A stretch of 27,945 nucleotides of DNA from a virus (IMGVR_UViG_3300025000_000353:1-27945), one strand, 5' to 3'. Positions 6,927 through 14,430 are shown, counted from the stretch's first letter. Program-made: numbers and translations. Notes: generated by a model from the letters alone, not told the origin.

Positions 6927-7699
6927 CAGGACTCCTTCTTCCAGCGATTAAATTTTTCTTTTTTAGCAGGGTAATCTGATGAAAGCTCCTTGGCAGTTTC
7001 CACTTTGTGGCAATCAACACAAAGGGTAATTCCGTTGGACAACTCGGTGCGTAGATCAGGAAAATCCCTAAATCGTTTTATGTGGTGGGCGTTAAGTTTG
7101 CCTCCTCTTATCCCACAGTGTTGACACGTATAATCATCGCGCGTGAACACATCAATTTTCCACTGAGCCAACTCTTTAGTTGTGCGGGCTAACTCCAGTT
7201 CAGAAGTTACTCCTCCTTTCCAAAAGGATGATTTTTCTCCTGTCAACGTGGACCTCCACACATACTCACATCCTTTTGAGCAAAACCTACTGGAACTTCT
7301 GTAGGCGGGTGGTGAGTATGCCTTCCCACAGGATTCGCATATCTTGTCTATCCGACCCACCTCTTTGTAATTGTCGTCCATACATTTTCTAGAGCAGTAA
7401 TGGGTCTCGCATCTATTCGCATGTGAATTCTTTTTGTAAAAAGTAATGCCACAATAATTACAAGTAACCGCAGTCCTGGAGACTCCATGCTGGAAAATGC
7501 CCTTACAACTCCTACTACAAAATTCCCGCCCCGCTCCTGTTATTGGCTTTCCACAATGCTTGCAGGTGGTTCGGGTGGTCAATTTAATGCACTCTTTGCA
7601 TTTATGAGTTTTTCGGGTGGTGTAAAAATCGCTTTTAGGTTTTGTTATGCCACATTCACTGCACACGCGTGTTAAGGCATTTAAGTCAACCAAACTCAA
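6926..7699 (-). CDS. HNH endonuclease with zinc ribbons, 257 aa
   Basis: A probable free-standing homing endonuclease. The N-terminal 140 residues carry about four Cys-x2-Cys zinc-ribbon units (for example CSECG with CKEC, CKHCG with CSRSC, CNYCG with CSRKC, CESCG with CSKGC), likely for DNA recognition. The C-terminal HNH nuclease contains WKIDVFTRDDYTCQHCG, then LNAHHIKRF with the catalytic His pair, then NGITLCVDCH. The start is TTG at 7699, overlapping the stop of a 29-codon frame copied from the protease 5' end, so translation is probably coupled. The gene sits between portal and protease, which are normally adjacent, and looks like a selfish insertion. No group I intron is apparent around it. 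Confidence 0.87.
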   Translation of the reverse strand: MSLVDLNALTRVCSECGITKPKSDFYTTRKTHKCKECIKLTTRTTCKHCGKPITGAGREFCSRSCKGIFQHGVSRTAVTCNYCGITFYKKNSHANRCETHYCSRKCMDDNYKEVGRIDKICESCGKAYSPPAYRSSSRFCSKGCEYVWRSTLTGEKSSFWKGGVTSELELARTTKELAQWKIDVFTRDDYTCQHCGIRGGKLNAHHIKRFRDFPDLRTELSNGITLCVDCHKVETAKELSSDYPAKKEKFNRWKKES

Positions 7700-7785
7700 G
7701 CACCCCCAGTGTCGGGATCGTGAGGAGGGGATGCCGCTGCTTTGACCTCGAATTTGGTCAAGAGGTTGAACGTTTTATTTTCCAT
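7696..7785 (-). pseudogene. Duplicated, divergent 5' end of the protease gene (29 codons)
   Basis: A short frame with its own ribosome site (AGGAG) begins MENKTFNLLTKFEVKAA, almost the same as the protease start MENKNFNLLTRFEVKAA. It continues with the matching PPHDPDTGG and stops where the HNH gene begins (TGA overlapping TTG). DNA identity over the shared stretch is clearly below the protein identity, with many synonymous changes. It is therefore not a fresh duplication; it was probably brought in by the endonuclease from a related phage. The peptide may now serve only to couple translation into the HNH gene. Confidence 0.8.
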
Positions 7786-7856
7786 AATTCTCCTTATGCC
7801 TCATCTTATGTATAGGTATGTTTTTTGCCATTTTTGTATCAATTTTCTAATTTTTA

Positions 7857-7870
7857 ATTCACATATGAAT
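7857..7870. promoter_or_regulatory. Operator-like 14-mer ATTCACATATGAAT
   Basis: One-base variant of the consensus, 3 bp from the portal stop codon, in an AT-rich intergenic stretch (7786-7873). That stretch otherwise holds nothing recognisable. Confidence 0.62.
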
Positions 7871-7873
7871 ACT

Positions 7874-9250
7874 TTAAGCCGCAGGTTTAGCCTTAGGCTT
7901 CTCTCCGTTCACAGGCTTAGTCCCTCCCGGCTTTGCTCCAGGCTTCTTGTCGTTGGAGCCTGCGCCTTGATTTCCTACGTCTCCAACCGGCATTAGAGCG
8001 TTCCCGAATTGGCTGTTGTTGACCATCAGAACGTCTGCGGTGGGGTCCTTACTTAAAGGCAGGCCTATGACGGCGCGGGCTTCATTGGCGGTCATAATCG
8101 AGCTACCTACCAGAGTCTGGAGGTATTTGCTCAATGATTCTCTGTCGTCCTGCAAAGCTACGACATCTTTCAGGTTGAACTCAAAGACGAACGTGCCCTG
8201 CCCAAACATCTCGATCTGGAGGCCGCGATTCAGACCGCTTTCGATCCTACGAAGCCTAGGGATAATGCACTGGCGCCAGAAGGCGACCACTGCGTCCTTG
8301 CCTTCTTTAGCACCCGTACCTTCCTGATTACCAAGAATGGACTCAGGCACTTTGAAGATCGCCAAAATGTCTTCGCGGGACATCTTCTTCAAACCAGGGA
8401 AATCCAGATCCTTGATTGGGGAGGACACTGCGCGGTACTTCAACCCGCCTTGAAGAATCCCCACTTTGTGGGCGTTACTCACTCCTTGATGAATCCCACT
8501 CCATTCCTTCCTGAGTTTCTTCAGGAGAGTCTCACCGAGAACCTGCTCGGTCTCAAGGACCCCAACCGGAATTGCGCCGTTCACAAAATATTGATTGGCA
8601 AACGCGATGCGGTTCTTCTCAAAAGTGATTACGTCGGTCGCAGTAGCCAGAGGAGGCATCCCGTAGTACGGATCGTCCACGTCGTTGTACTTGATGTGGA
8701 TGACAGACTCCGGGGGGAAATCCATAGACTGACCATTGATGTAGTAGCGGTAGGCCTTGACCTTAATAGTAGGATCGGGAAGGATCGCTACGTACTTCGG
8801 ATTGAGGATGTAAAGTTCGACCCCGTTAGGTCCAGGTTCCTTCAGGATGTAGACGTTCCCACAGGTGTCCAGCCCCTGCTCAAGTTCTTCGAGGAACTCG
8901 AAACTCCCTTGGTAAGGATTAGGGTTCGAGAAAACTTTGTAGAAGGGGTGGTCCATTGCCTCGGTTCGCTGCCCACCTTTAAGCTGATAGACCTTGATGT
9001 TCAACCCAGCTATGGCGTCGGAAATTGCTGAAATGACCGAGTAGACTACCGGATAAGAGCGAACCGCTGTGATCGGGTTGTCGAAGATGGAAGGAGGTAA
9101 TCCACTGGCGTACTTGGTTTGGCCTATGCCTGTGTAAGTAATTTTGTCGGCAGGGTTTTCTTTGCCTGAGTAGTCAATCGTGCGTCGTGGAGGAGTCGAG
9201 TACACAGCCACGCTAGGCTGATGTGCTCTCTCTTTGAAGAACCATCCCAT
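7874..9250 (-). CDS. Portal protein, HK97 family, 458 aa
   Basis: Forms the dodecameric ring at one head vertex through which DNA is packaged and ejected. It fits the HK97-type portal family: an N-terminal AVRSYPVVYSVISAISDAIA (wing start), FLEELEQGLDTCGNVYILKE in the first beta domain, YYGMPPLATATDVI with the typical G-x-P-P/S-x-L-x-A-A motif, and SREDILAIFKVPESILGNQE in the clip/stem region. Length (458 aa) is usual. The C-terminal 60 residues are Gly/Pro/Lys-rich and probably disordered. Terminase lies 17 nt upstream. An HNH gene now separates it from the protease. Confidence 0.92.
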   Translation of the reverse strand: MGWFFKERAHQPSVAVYSTPPRRTIDYSGKENPADKITYTGIGQTKYASGLPPSIFDNPITAVRSYPVVYSVISAISDAIAGLNIKVYQLKGGQRTEAMDHPFYKVFSNPNPYQGSFEFLEELEQGLDTCGNVYILKEPGPNGVELYILNPKYVAILPDPTIKVKAYRYYINGQSMDFPPESVIHIKYNDVDDPYYGMPPLATATDVITFEKNRIAFANQYFVNGAIPVGVLETEQVLGETLLKKLRKEWSGIHQGVSNAHKVGILQGGLKYRAVSSPIKDLDFPGLKKMSREDILAIFKVPESILGNQEGTGAKEGKDAVVAFWRQCIIPRLRRIESGLNRGLQIEMFGQGTFVFEFNLKDVVALQDDRESLSKYLQTLVGSSIMTANEARAVIGLPLSKDPTADVLMVNNSQFGNALMPVGDVGNQGAGSNDKKPGAKPGGTKPVNGEKPKAKPAA

Positions 9251-9267
9251 TTGGTGTCCTTTTGGGT

Positions 9268-10869
9268 TTAAACGGAGTCACTGAACCTGAACCATCCCCG
9301 TGAGTATAGCATCTCGTCGAATTCATCTTCGGAGGCGTCTCGTTGGTTCCCGGTTTCAGTTGTGATTACCGTTGCGTCAACCCGGTTATTTTTGATGAAT
9401 GAAAAGAGGCCATAACGAAAGGCGTCGAAGAGGTCCCAGTCAGTCTTGTTTCCGCCTCCTACAGGACCTTCCTTGTCTGGAGTGAACGGCTTGGTGCCTT
9501 GAGCTGACTGTTCTTTGGTCTGCTCGTCGTCTTTGCCAGTTTTCCAGATGACCGAGGAAAGTTGCCTGATCAGTTCGGGGCATTCAGTACTCACTAGGAG
9601 CCGAGGCTTGCCTGTGATCTCGCTAGTCTGGAAGAAAAGAGTATTGAGATTATTGATGGTTTCTCTTAATACCTTCGCAGCCTTGTTGAAGTAGAGGTCA
9701 TACTCCGTGAAGTCCGCTAACTGTTGACTGGCGGCGGGGTCGGCAAACCGGATGTCAACCTGGATGTCGTTCTCGGCCTCGAACTCGTTGATGTATCTGG
9801 CATGTTCGGAAGTCAGGGTCTTATTCTTGGCATACTCAGCGAAGGCGAAGTAGGTGTCCAACTCCTCGACATACATGACCCAGACCGACGCAAAGTAGTG
9901 CGAATATCCTGAGTCGATCATGTTGATGATGACATTTCCCGAATGAAGCCACTCGTAGAGGAACGGGTAATCTTCGGGCCTGTAGACGTTTCTTTCCTTG
10001 GTGAACTCACGGCAAACTAGGCCTGCGTTGGAGGTGAAGAGCCCGAGAACCTCTTGTTCGTAAATTTCAGGCGGGAGGTCCTTCTTCATCTGGTCAAGTT
10101 CTTCTCGGGGAATTGTGGGGTTCGCGTGGGTCGGAAGGTTGATGGACCAGTACCGAGGATACTCGTCGGACTGGCCTCTTTTGTACCAGCCTTCTATCCA
10201 GTTATTTTCTGGAGAAGAAATCAAGACCGTTCTACTGAAGGGCGCGTAGTCGAGTAGCATGGGTAATAGCCCACGGACCAGAATTTGCTCCTTGAAAACC
10301 TTCGCCTCGTCAACTATCAGTAATGACACAGCTTTTCCGAGAAGGCTGTCGATAGAGTCGTTGGAGCCCACCCTAAGTTCGGCTCCATTTTTTAAGATCA
10401 ACTCCATTGCTTGCTGTCTGTCGGCTACAATTTCGTCCTTGCCGAGCAGATCTACTATGATTTTTCTAACGTTGTCGTAGATGACCTGGCAGTTGGAAAA
10501 AGTGTAGGAAACAATCAAAACTCTGGCGTTGGGCACCAACATTTCTTGAGCGCCAAGTACAGACGCGATCACGCTCTTGCCCATACGACGACCGCAAATA
10601 GCTGAAATTACACGATATTTATATTCAAAGTCGAGATTGATGCCGTTTTCAAGTGCCATTTGTATTACAGATTCCGATGCCGGAATCCTTTCTTCGTAGG
10701 CATCAATTATCTGCCACTGCCCGTCATGCGGTTCAAACTGTATTCCGGCGTCGTTCAAGACTTCGATGAAGGCAGGGGTGGTTAGCCTGCCCTTGAACCT
10801 GAAGTACTCCACAACCTCTGGTTTCTTCTTGGTGATCCTTCCGGCTCCGCGTCTAGCTCTTAGTTCCAT
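9268..10869 (-). CDS. Terminase large subunit, 533 aa
   Basis: ATP-driven DNA packaging motor and nuclease. The ATPase domain shows Walker A CGRRMGKS (residues 92-99), Walker B LLIVDEAK (D187, E188) and a coupling motif LISSP around 217-220. The nuclease domain has acidic residues in MIDSG (about D319), in RFADPAAS (about D377) and in the C-terminal KTDWDLFDAFRYG, matching the RNase H-like terminase nuclease. Length is usual for headful or cos-type large subunits. The start overlaps the stop of the upstream HNH gene by one base (TAATG). Packaging type cannot be judged without a phylogeny. Confidence 0.93.
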   Translation of the reverse strand: MELRARRGAGRITKKKPEVVEYFRFKGRLTTPAFIEVLNDAGIQFEPHDGQWQIIDAYEERIPASESVIQMALENGINLDFEYKYRVISAICGRRMGKSVIASVLGAQEMLVPNARVLIVSYTFSNCQVIYDNVRKIIVDLLGKDEIVADRQQAMELILKNGAELRVGSNDSIDSLLGKAVSLLIVDEAKVFKEQILVRGLLPMLLDYAPFSRTVLISSPENNWIEGWYKRGQSDEYPRYWSINLPTHANPTIPREELDQMKKDLPPEIYEQEVLGLFTSNAGLVCREFTKERNVYRPEDYPFLYEWLHSGNVIINMIDSGYSHYFASVWVMYVEELDTYFAFAEYAKNKTLTSEHARYINEFEAENDIQVDIRFADPAASQQLADFTEYDLYFNKAAKVLRETINNLNTLFFQTSEITGKPRLLVSTECPELIRQLSSVIWKTGKDDEQTKEQSAQGTKPFTPDKEGPVGGGNKTDWDLFDAFRYGLFSFIKNNRVDATVITTETGNQRDASEDEFDEMLYSRGWFRFSDSV

Positions 10870-11666
10870 TATGCAGCCTCCTGATTGTCAAACACAGGGA
10901 GGCCTCTGTACCGTCTGTATTCTAAGTACTCCTCGTGATTTTTGTCGTGTTTAGAACAATTACATTGAGGGCATAAAAGCTGAAGATTGGAAGGCCAGTT
11001 AGACGAACCTTCTCTACTCAAGGGGATGATATGATCTACGTGGTAGTTAGTACCTAATTCCGTCCTACAATAAGTGCAGAGACCTAATTGCTGGGTGTGC
11101 AGAGATACTATGTCTTCCGCACTGTGCTGACCTGGTACTGATTTAAGGTGGGCTATCCTGTTACGGTTGCTTGCATACACTTTAACGATATTCAGTTTGA
11201 CCCACTTTTTCTTCTGAACACTCAGCCTTGTTTTGTTCTGTTCGTAGTATCTGATACCGTAGGCCATAACATGTTCTGCATTATTAGCCCTCCACTTTGG
11301 GGTGACTACTTTGCCGTAGTCACTTAGGCACTTCTTGCATCTATTCCTGCCGGGCTCAAATTCAGAGGCCTTACCTTCATAGTTGCACTTTGTACAAATT
11401 TTTATTTTATTTGGATCTTCGCTGTACCTGCGTTCATTGTTGCGTTTGTTATCACATATTTTGCAAGTATTTCTGTGATTGATAAACTCAGTTACTGAGG
11501 CAGTCTTACCACACGAATTACACGTCCTGATCTCTGTGTTACTGCCTCCTGCCTTTTTCCAAGTTTTGGAGTATTCTGCTTTACATTTCTTGCACCAATT
11601 CAACCCCTTTATAAACTCCTCCACCGGCCCTACATGTCCACAAGTCCTACAAGTTTTCTCAATCAT
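10869..11666 (-). CDS. HNH endonuclease with repeated zinc ribbons, 265 aa
   Basis: The N-terminal half has at least three repeats of the form C-x2-C, about 13 residues, C-x2-C (CRTCG with CKKC, CNSCG with CKIC, CTKC with CKKC), a pattern common in phage homing endonucleases. The C-terminal HNH core is LGLCTYCRTELG, NYHVDHIIPLSREG with the catalytic DHI, then NLQLLCPQCNCSKHD. The ATG at 11666 overlaps the previous stop (TGATG); an in-frame TTG lies one codon earlier. It sits upstream of terminase. HNH proteins beside terminase can help packaging (HK97 gp74), but the zinc repeats make a homing role as likely. Confidence 0.85.
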   Translation of the reverse strand: MIEKTCRTCGHVGPVEEFIKGLNWCKKCKAEYSKTWKKAGGSNTEIRTCNSCGKTASVTEFINHRNTCKICDNKRNNERRYSEDPNKIKICTKCNYEGKASEFEPGRNRCKKCLSDYGKVVTPKWRANNAEHVMAYGIRYYEQNKTRLSVQKKKWVKLNIVKVYASNRNRIAHLKSVPGQHSAEDIVSLHTQQLGLCTYCRTELGTNYHVDHIIPLSREGSSNWPSNLQLLCPQCNCSKHDKNHEEYLEYRRYRGLPVFDNQEAA

Positions 11667-11905
11667 CAATTAAACCCCATCTTACTTAAAAAGATGGTCA
11701 CTAAAGCACCCAGCACAGTTGTGAGAATCAAGGTGATGAGCCAATTAAACTTCGACTCCACCTTACCTATGTCCTCCTTCAAGCTAGTCTTCATCAAAGC
11801 CAGAGTTCCTTCTTCCGGCTGAGCACACCTTTCGTGGTGCTCCTCCAACTTTTCTACTCGCTCTACAAGCTGCTCGATTTTGTAATTAAGGATTTCTTCG
11901 CTCAT
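11666..11905 (-). CDS. Small coiled-coil membrane protein, XhlA/holin-accessory-like, 79 aa
   Basis: A 79-aa protein with an N-terminal coiled coil (LNYKIEQLVERVEKLEEHHE) and one C-terminal membrane helix at about residues 53-74 (FNWLITLILTTVLGALVTIF). This is the layout of XhlA-type haemolysin or holin-accessory proteins. The start was put at the ATG ending at 11905, 8 nt after GGAGG, inside the 3' end of the upstream membrane protein gene (20-nt overlap). It probably acts in the inner membrane with its neighbour. The family call is by architecture only. Confidence 0.6.
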   Translation of the reverse strand: MSEEILNYKIEQLVERVEKLEEHHERCAQPEEGTLALMKTSLKEDIGKVESKFNWLITLILTTVLGALVTIFLSKMGFN

Positions 11906-12287
11906 AGATAAGGCCTCCAATCAGGAAAATAGCGGCGGTTATGGAGAGAACGCTACCTGCGATGATCGGAGGCTTGCGGGTCAAGTAGTCATAGCTGAGG
12001 GTGATGAAGGCGAGGACTGCGGCTGATTCACTGAGTAGGATGCCTAGCGGCCAGTTCACGTATTTGCTTCTAAAAGCCAAGCTACAGGCGCCCAGCGATG
12101 AAAACACGCCGAGCCAGAAGGAGATATCCAGCACCATGTTGAAAGCACCAAAGCAGAGATCATTCGTTGCCGCCAAATCGACTGAGGCGAAACTTAGGAG
12201 TGAAAACTGAAAAAGCACCGCTGCCATGTAAAGCCTGAAAATGACGCCAGGCCTGTTGCCGAATATCTTGGCTAAAAAAGCATTCAT
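11886..12287 (-). CDS. Four-helix membrane protein, possible holin, 133 aa
   Basis: A 133-aa integral membrane protein with four hydrophobic segments at about 16-36, 52-71, 79-98 and 107-127, and a basic C terminus (YERRNP). Size and pairing with a coiled-coil single-span protein suggest a holin-like pair. No endolysin is visible nearby, and the position between the two terminase genes is unusual for lysis genes. A superinfection-exclusion or other membrane role is equally open. It follows a hairpin that separates it from the small terminase gene, so its transcription may be partly attenuated. Confidence 0.5.
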   Translation of the reverse strand: MNAFLAKIFGNRPGVIFRLYMAAVLFQFSLLSFASVDLAATNDLCFGAFNMVLDISFWLGVFSSLGACSLAFRSKYVNWPLGILLSESAAVLAFITLSYDYLTRKPPIIAGSVLSITAAIFLIGGLIYERRNP

Positions 12288-12301
12288 TTAAGGACCCCAT
12301 A

Positions 12302-12332
12302 AAAGATATTGAATTTTGTTCTCAATATCTTT
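12302..12332 (-). terminator. Hairpin between small terminase and membrane protein genes
   Basis: An 11-bp perfect stem (12302-12312 with 12322-12332) with a 9-nt loop, extended by an imperfect GGG/CCC base. On the minus strand it is followed by TTTTATGG. It may attenuate read-through from the terminase gene into the lysis-like and later genes. Confidence 0.5.
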
Positions 12333-12358
12333 ATAGGGCCAAAAAAATACCAAACGTA

Positions 12359-12880
12359 TCAATTTTGCTGGTTAGGCAGAGATACCACCCTGGGCTGGTG
12401 GGTCAATTCCACCATCTTCTCCAGGATCTGAACATACTTGGACTCCTTCTTCTCCTCATCCTCGACCGTCTCTTTCCGGATCGCGTTGATGATGTCCACC
12501 GTGTCGGCTTTGGAGAGGCGAGCGTAGTCGTCAGTTTTTTCTGCTTCATCAATTCTGGCATTCAGGATTTTGGTCAGGATCTGCAGGCGGGTAGCCTTCA
12601 TAAGATTTGCTGATTCGAGGACCAACTGGTTTACGTAGTCACGGAACTCCGAGCTTTCCTGCCACTTCTTGATGGCTCCTATAGGAACCTTGGTTTCTCT
12701 GCTGATCTGAGCTTTGGATAACCCTGACAAAGCCATCATCTGAGCTACTTTGTGCTTCTCGATGCTCCACATGACATTAGGTACTGCTGAAGTTGAAAGC
12801 GGTGTTTCGAAATCCGCTAGTTCAAAAGCGTCAGCGTCTTTTGGTACAATTGATTTGGTTCCAATTATTGGATCTTCCAT
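12359..12880 (-). CDS. Terminase small subunit, 173 aa
   Basis: A DNA-recognition subunit for packaging. The N-terminal 40 residues are acidic and probably flexible. Next comes a helix-turn-helix of the phBC6A51/homeodomain type (VAQMMALSGLSKAQISRETK then VPIGAIKKWQESSEF, about residues 47-80), followed by long helices for oligomerisation (NLMKATRLQILTKILNARID) and a Glu/Lys-rich helix. It overlaps the regulator gene upstream by one base (TAATG). It is separated from the large subunit by three genes, which is not typical. The call rests on the HTH-plus-helix architecture and its place near the head of the late operon. Confidence 0.7.
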   Translation of the reverse strand: MEDPIIGTKSIVPKDADAFELADFETPLSTSAVPNVMWSIEKHKVAQMMALSGLSKAQISRETKVPIGAIKKWQESSEFRDYVNQLVLESANLMKATRLQILTKILNARIDEAEKTDDYARLSKADTVDIINAIRKETVEDEEKKESKYVQILEKMVELTHQPRVVSLPNQQN

Positions 12881-13263
12881 TATTCCTCCAGGTAAAATTC
12901 CTTGTACAACTGATTTATGAACCGCAGCTTCGAGTACAGCGTAGGCTTCGGGATGCCCAATTCGACACTTATTTCAGGCACAGTCAGATTCTCCAGGAAG
13001 AGATTGAAAATTTCCTGGTACTCCTCAGGAAGGGAGTCTGCAAACTTTTCCAAATCTAGTTTCTTGTCCAGTTCTGTGTAAGGGTTCGTCTCACCGTACC
13101 CTGTTACTGCCACCCAATTTCTCAGATCATCAATGTGGTTAGGTTTGACTTTTTTAAACTTCACCTTCTTCAACTCCTCCATCAGTGTGCGGCCCACCCC
13201 CTCTATGCGCCACAAGTTGCTGTTGTCCTTCCTCAGTTTGTCCAGGCCAATCGTTTTAACCAT
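12880..13263 (-). CDS. Sigma region 4-like HTH regulator, 127 aa
   Basis: The first gene of the structural operon. The C-terminal 60 residues (SLPEEYQEIFNLFLENLTVP then EISVELGIPKPTLYSKLRFI) read as a sigma-70 region 4-like helix-turn-helix, with a final aromatic-acidic tail YKEFYLEE. The same C-terminal pattern appears in the early gene at 19423-19932, so the two are probably paralogues. The start was set at the ATG ending at 13263, which follows GGGAGAAGAG; a frame from 13314 lacks a ribosome site and would overlap an operator-like 14-mer. It may be a late transcription regulator or an anti-termination-type factor; the DNA target is unknown. Confidence 0.62.
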   Translation of the reverse strand: MVKTIGLDKLRKDNSNLWRIEGVGRTLMEELKKVKFKKVKPNHIDDLRNWVAVTGYGETNPYTELDKKLDLEKFADSLPEEYQEIFNLFLENLTVPEISVELGIPKPTLYSKLRFINQLYKEFYLEE

Positions 13264-13275
13264 TTCTCTTCTCCC

Positions 13276-13289
13276 ATTCACATCTGAAT
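13276..13289. promoter_or_regulatory. Operator-like 14-mer ATTCACATCTGAAT
   Basis: Exact consensus copy in the 5' leader of the structural operon, between the -10 element (13325-13330) and the first start codon. A bound protein here could block transcript elongation. Confidence 0.75.
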
Positions 13290-13324
13290 TGTTGAGGGCA
13301 TACTTCTCCCTCATTAATAATTTA

Positions 13325-13352
13325 ATTATACCACACTCTCATTAAAAGTCAA
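13325..13352 (-). promoter_or_regulatory. Promoter for the structural operon
   Basis: Minus strand -35 TTGACT (13347-13352), 16-bp spacer, -10 TATAAT (13325-13330). It is a strong sigma-70-type promoter reading into the regulator, terminase and head genes. A perfect 14-bp palindrome lies 9 bp upstream of the -35. Confidence 0.85.
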
Positions 13353-13361
13353 GCGTTTTTT

Positions 13362-13375
13362 ATTCACATGTGAAT
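13362..13375. promoter_or_regulatory. Perfectly palindromic operator ATTCACATGTGAAT
   Basis: The only fully symmetric member of the 14-mer family. It lies between two back-to-back promoters: the structural promoter to the left (9-bp gap to its -35) and the plus-strand promoter to the right (6-bp gap). It is the best candidate for the central switch site. Confidence 0.8.
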
Positions 13376-13381
13376 TATTTC

Positions 13382-13410
13382 TTGACACCGAGCCTGACCT
13401 GAGGTAACAT
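13382..13410 (+). promoter_or_regulatory. Divergent plus-strand promoter
   Basis: -35 TTGACA (13382-13387), 17-bp spacer, -10 TAACAT (13405-13410). It reads toward the small zinc-protein genes at 13494-14425. It shares the palindrome at 13362-13375 with the divergent structural promoter. Confidence 0.7.
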
Positions 13411-13464
13411 CCTCATCAAAGGGTGTATCGAGGGCTTTAGCGGGGCCTTTCGTTTACCCGAACA

Positions 13465-13478
13465 ATTCATATCCGAAT
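13465..13478. promoter_or_regulatory. Operator-like 14-mer, variant ATTCATATCCGAAT
   Basis: Variant copy in the leader of the plus-strand zinc-protein operon, abutting the AGGAG ribosome site of its first gene. Confidence 0.5.
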
Positions 13479-13493
13479 AGGAGATTTACCAAA

Positions 13494-13676
13494 ATGCCTC
13501 TGTACGAGTACAAATGTAGCAAATGCAGTAAAACAAGGGAGGTCCGAGAAGCCTACGGCTTCGTGGGATTTCAAATGTGCGCCTGTGGTAATTTCATGCA
13601 CCGCGCCGTCTCTTCACCAACTTTTATCCTGAAGGGCTCTGGGTGGGCTAAAGATTTGTACGGAGGTGGGGAATGA
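13494..13676 (+). CDS. FmdB-family zinc ribbon protein, 60 aa
   Basis: Begins MPLYEYKCSKCSKTREVREA, the typical FmdB-family opening (M-P-x-Y-E-Y-x-C-x2-C), with the second Cys pair replaced by a C-A-C-G arrangement (MCACGNFMHRAVSSPTF), then LKGSGW as in the family. These small putative regulatory zinc proteins are common in bacteria and phages; their role is not established. It is preceded by AGGAG at 7-8 nt spacing and overlaps the next gene by 4 nt (ATGA). It is the first gene after the plus-strand promoter at 13382. Confidence 0.85.
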   Translation: MPLYEYKCSKCSKTREVREAYGFVGFQMCACGNFMHRAVSSPTFILKGSGWAKDLYGGGE

Positions 13677-13846
13677 TCGCAAGTTGCAAATCCTCGTGCT
13701 GTCCCTTCGACCCATTCATGGAAAATAAAACGTGCTGCTTCTACTGCAAGTCGCACTCCGAGTGCTCAACCGAATCGCCTGAAGTGGCCTGCATCAAGAA
13801 TCCACGCAGGTGCTTCCAACTTGTTACTTACGAAGGCGAGGAGTAG
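13673..13846 (+). CDS. Cys-rich small protein, 57 aa
   Basis: A 57-aa protein with many cysteines: C5, CC at 9-10, CC at 21-22, C25, C31, C40 and C47, with H28. It begins MIASCKSSCCPFDPF and is likely a compact zinc-binding fold. It overlaps the FmdB-like gene by 4 nt (ATGA), so translation is coupled. I recognise no family. Codon use is like its neighbours. Confidence 0.75.
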   Translation: MIASCKSSCCPFDPFMENKTCCFYCKSHSECSTESPEVACIKNPRRCFQLVTYEGEE

Positions 13847-13867
13847 GATCAGCTCAGGAGACTAGAA

Positions 13868-14020
13868 ATGATCTGCGCCTGGTGCCACTCACAGTTCAAC
13901 CACAAGGGGATCTACTCCAAGAAGTACCAGTTGGACTTCTGCTGTCGGTCGCACTTTGCCTCGTGGAAGTTTTTCAGGGAGAACTACTCGACTCCGATCT
14001 TCAAGTGGCCTTGGAAGTAA
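13868..14020 (+). CDS. Small zinc-finger-like protein, 50 aa
   Basis: A 50-aa basic, aromatic-rich protein (MICAWCHSQFNHKGIYSKKY) with a C-x2-C-H start and a second CCRSHF cluster, so one zinc site is likely. The start follows CAGGAG at a suitable distance. It ends in an unusual Trp/Lys-rich stretch, FKWPWK. Function unknown. It is third in the zinc-protein operon and lies 60 nt before the excisionase-like gene. Confidence 0.72.
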   Translation: MICAWCHSQFNHKGIYSKKYQLDFCCRSHFASWKFFRENYSTPIFKWPWK

Positions 14021-14042
14021 CTGTAATCGTTTAAAAATCCAG

Positions 14043-14068
14043 TTCAATAATTGCAAGACTATTGCAGG
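14043..14068 (+). repeat. Arm-type-like repeat near attP (copy 1)
   Basis: TTCAATAATTGCAAGACTATTGC-like element, a close match to the element at 14496-14520. It may be an integrase arm or excisionase site and lies about 500 bp left of the tRNA-derived core. Confidence 0.4.
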
Positions 14069-14080
14069 AGGGCATTTCCA

Positions 14081-14425
14081 GTGCAGATCCAGGCAGACCC
14101 AGCAGCGCTCCTCGGGCTCCTTCAGGCCCAAGCCGAGGTACACGCAGCGACATTAAAAATTCTACAAGCGGCCATCGAAGCCCTCAGCCCTAACAAGCCA
14201 GAGCCCCTGCTGATTGGCCTAAAGCAAGCCTCTCTAAAAATAAGCAAGTCCGACCGCTGGTTGAAGGGAAAGCTGGAACTTGGCGAACTTACTGGCTGGA
14301 AGACAGGTCCGAGGGGAAGATGGCAGCTTGATCCTGTGATCCTCCTGGATGAATTGAAGTCACTTCACCCGGCATCCAGGCAAGACCCTGTGCCTAAAAA
14401 AAGACGAAAAAGAATATTGACATGA
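14081..14425 (+). CDS. Putative excisionase-like / MerR-type DNA-binding protein, 114 aa
   Basis: A basic protein of 114 aa. Residues 1-45 are helical (ALLGLLQAQAEVHAATLKIL). The C-terminal half has ISKSDRWLKGKLELGELTGW then GPRGRWQLDPVILLDELKSL, like the winged helix of excisionases and MerR/HTH_17 proteins (helix, turn, G-x-L, then a G-R-W-x-L wing and a closing helix). It ends PKKRRKRILT. The GTG start at 14081 was chosen because GGAGG lies just upstream; an in-frame TTG at 14051 has none. Its place beside the attachment site and integrase supports a recombination-directionality role, but this is an inference. Confidence 0.55.
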   Translation: MQIQADPAALLGLLQAQAEVHAATLKILQAAIEALSPNKPEPLLIGLKQASLKISKSDRWLKGKLELGELTGWKTGPRGRWQLDPVILLDELKSLHPASRQDPVPKKRRKRILT

Positions 14426-14430
14426 ATTTC

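Noticed and set aside
6926-7699. Group I intron hosting the HNH gene
   Set aside because: No intron core elements were found, and the flanking protease copies are both read as starts rather than as split exons.
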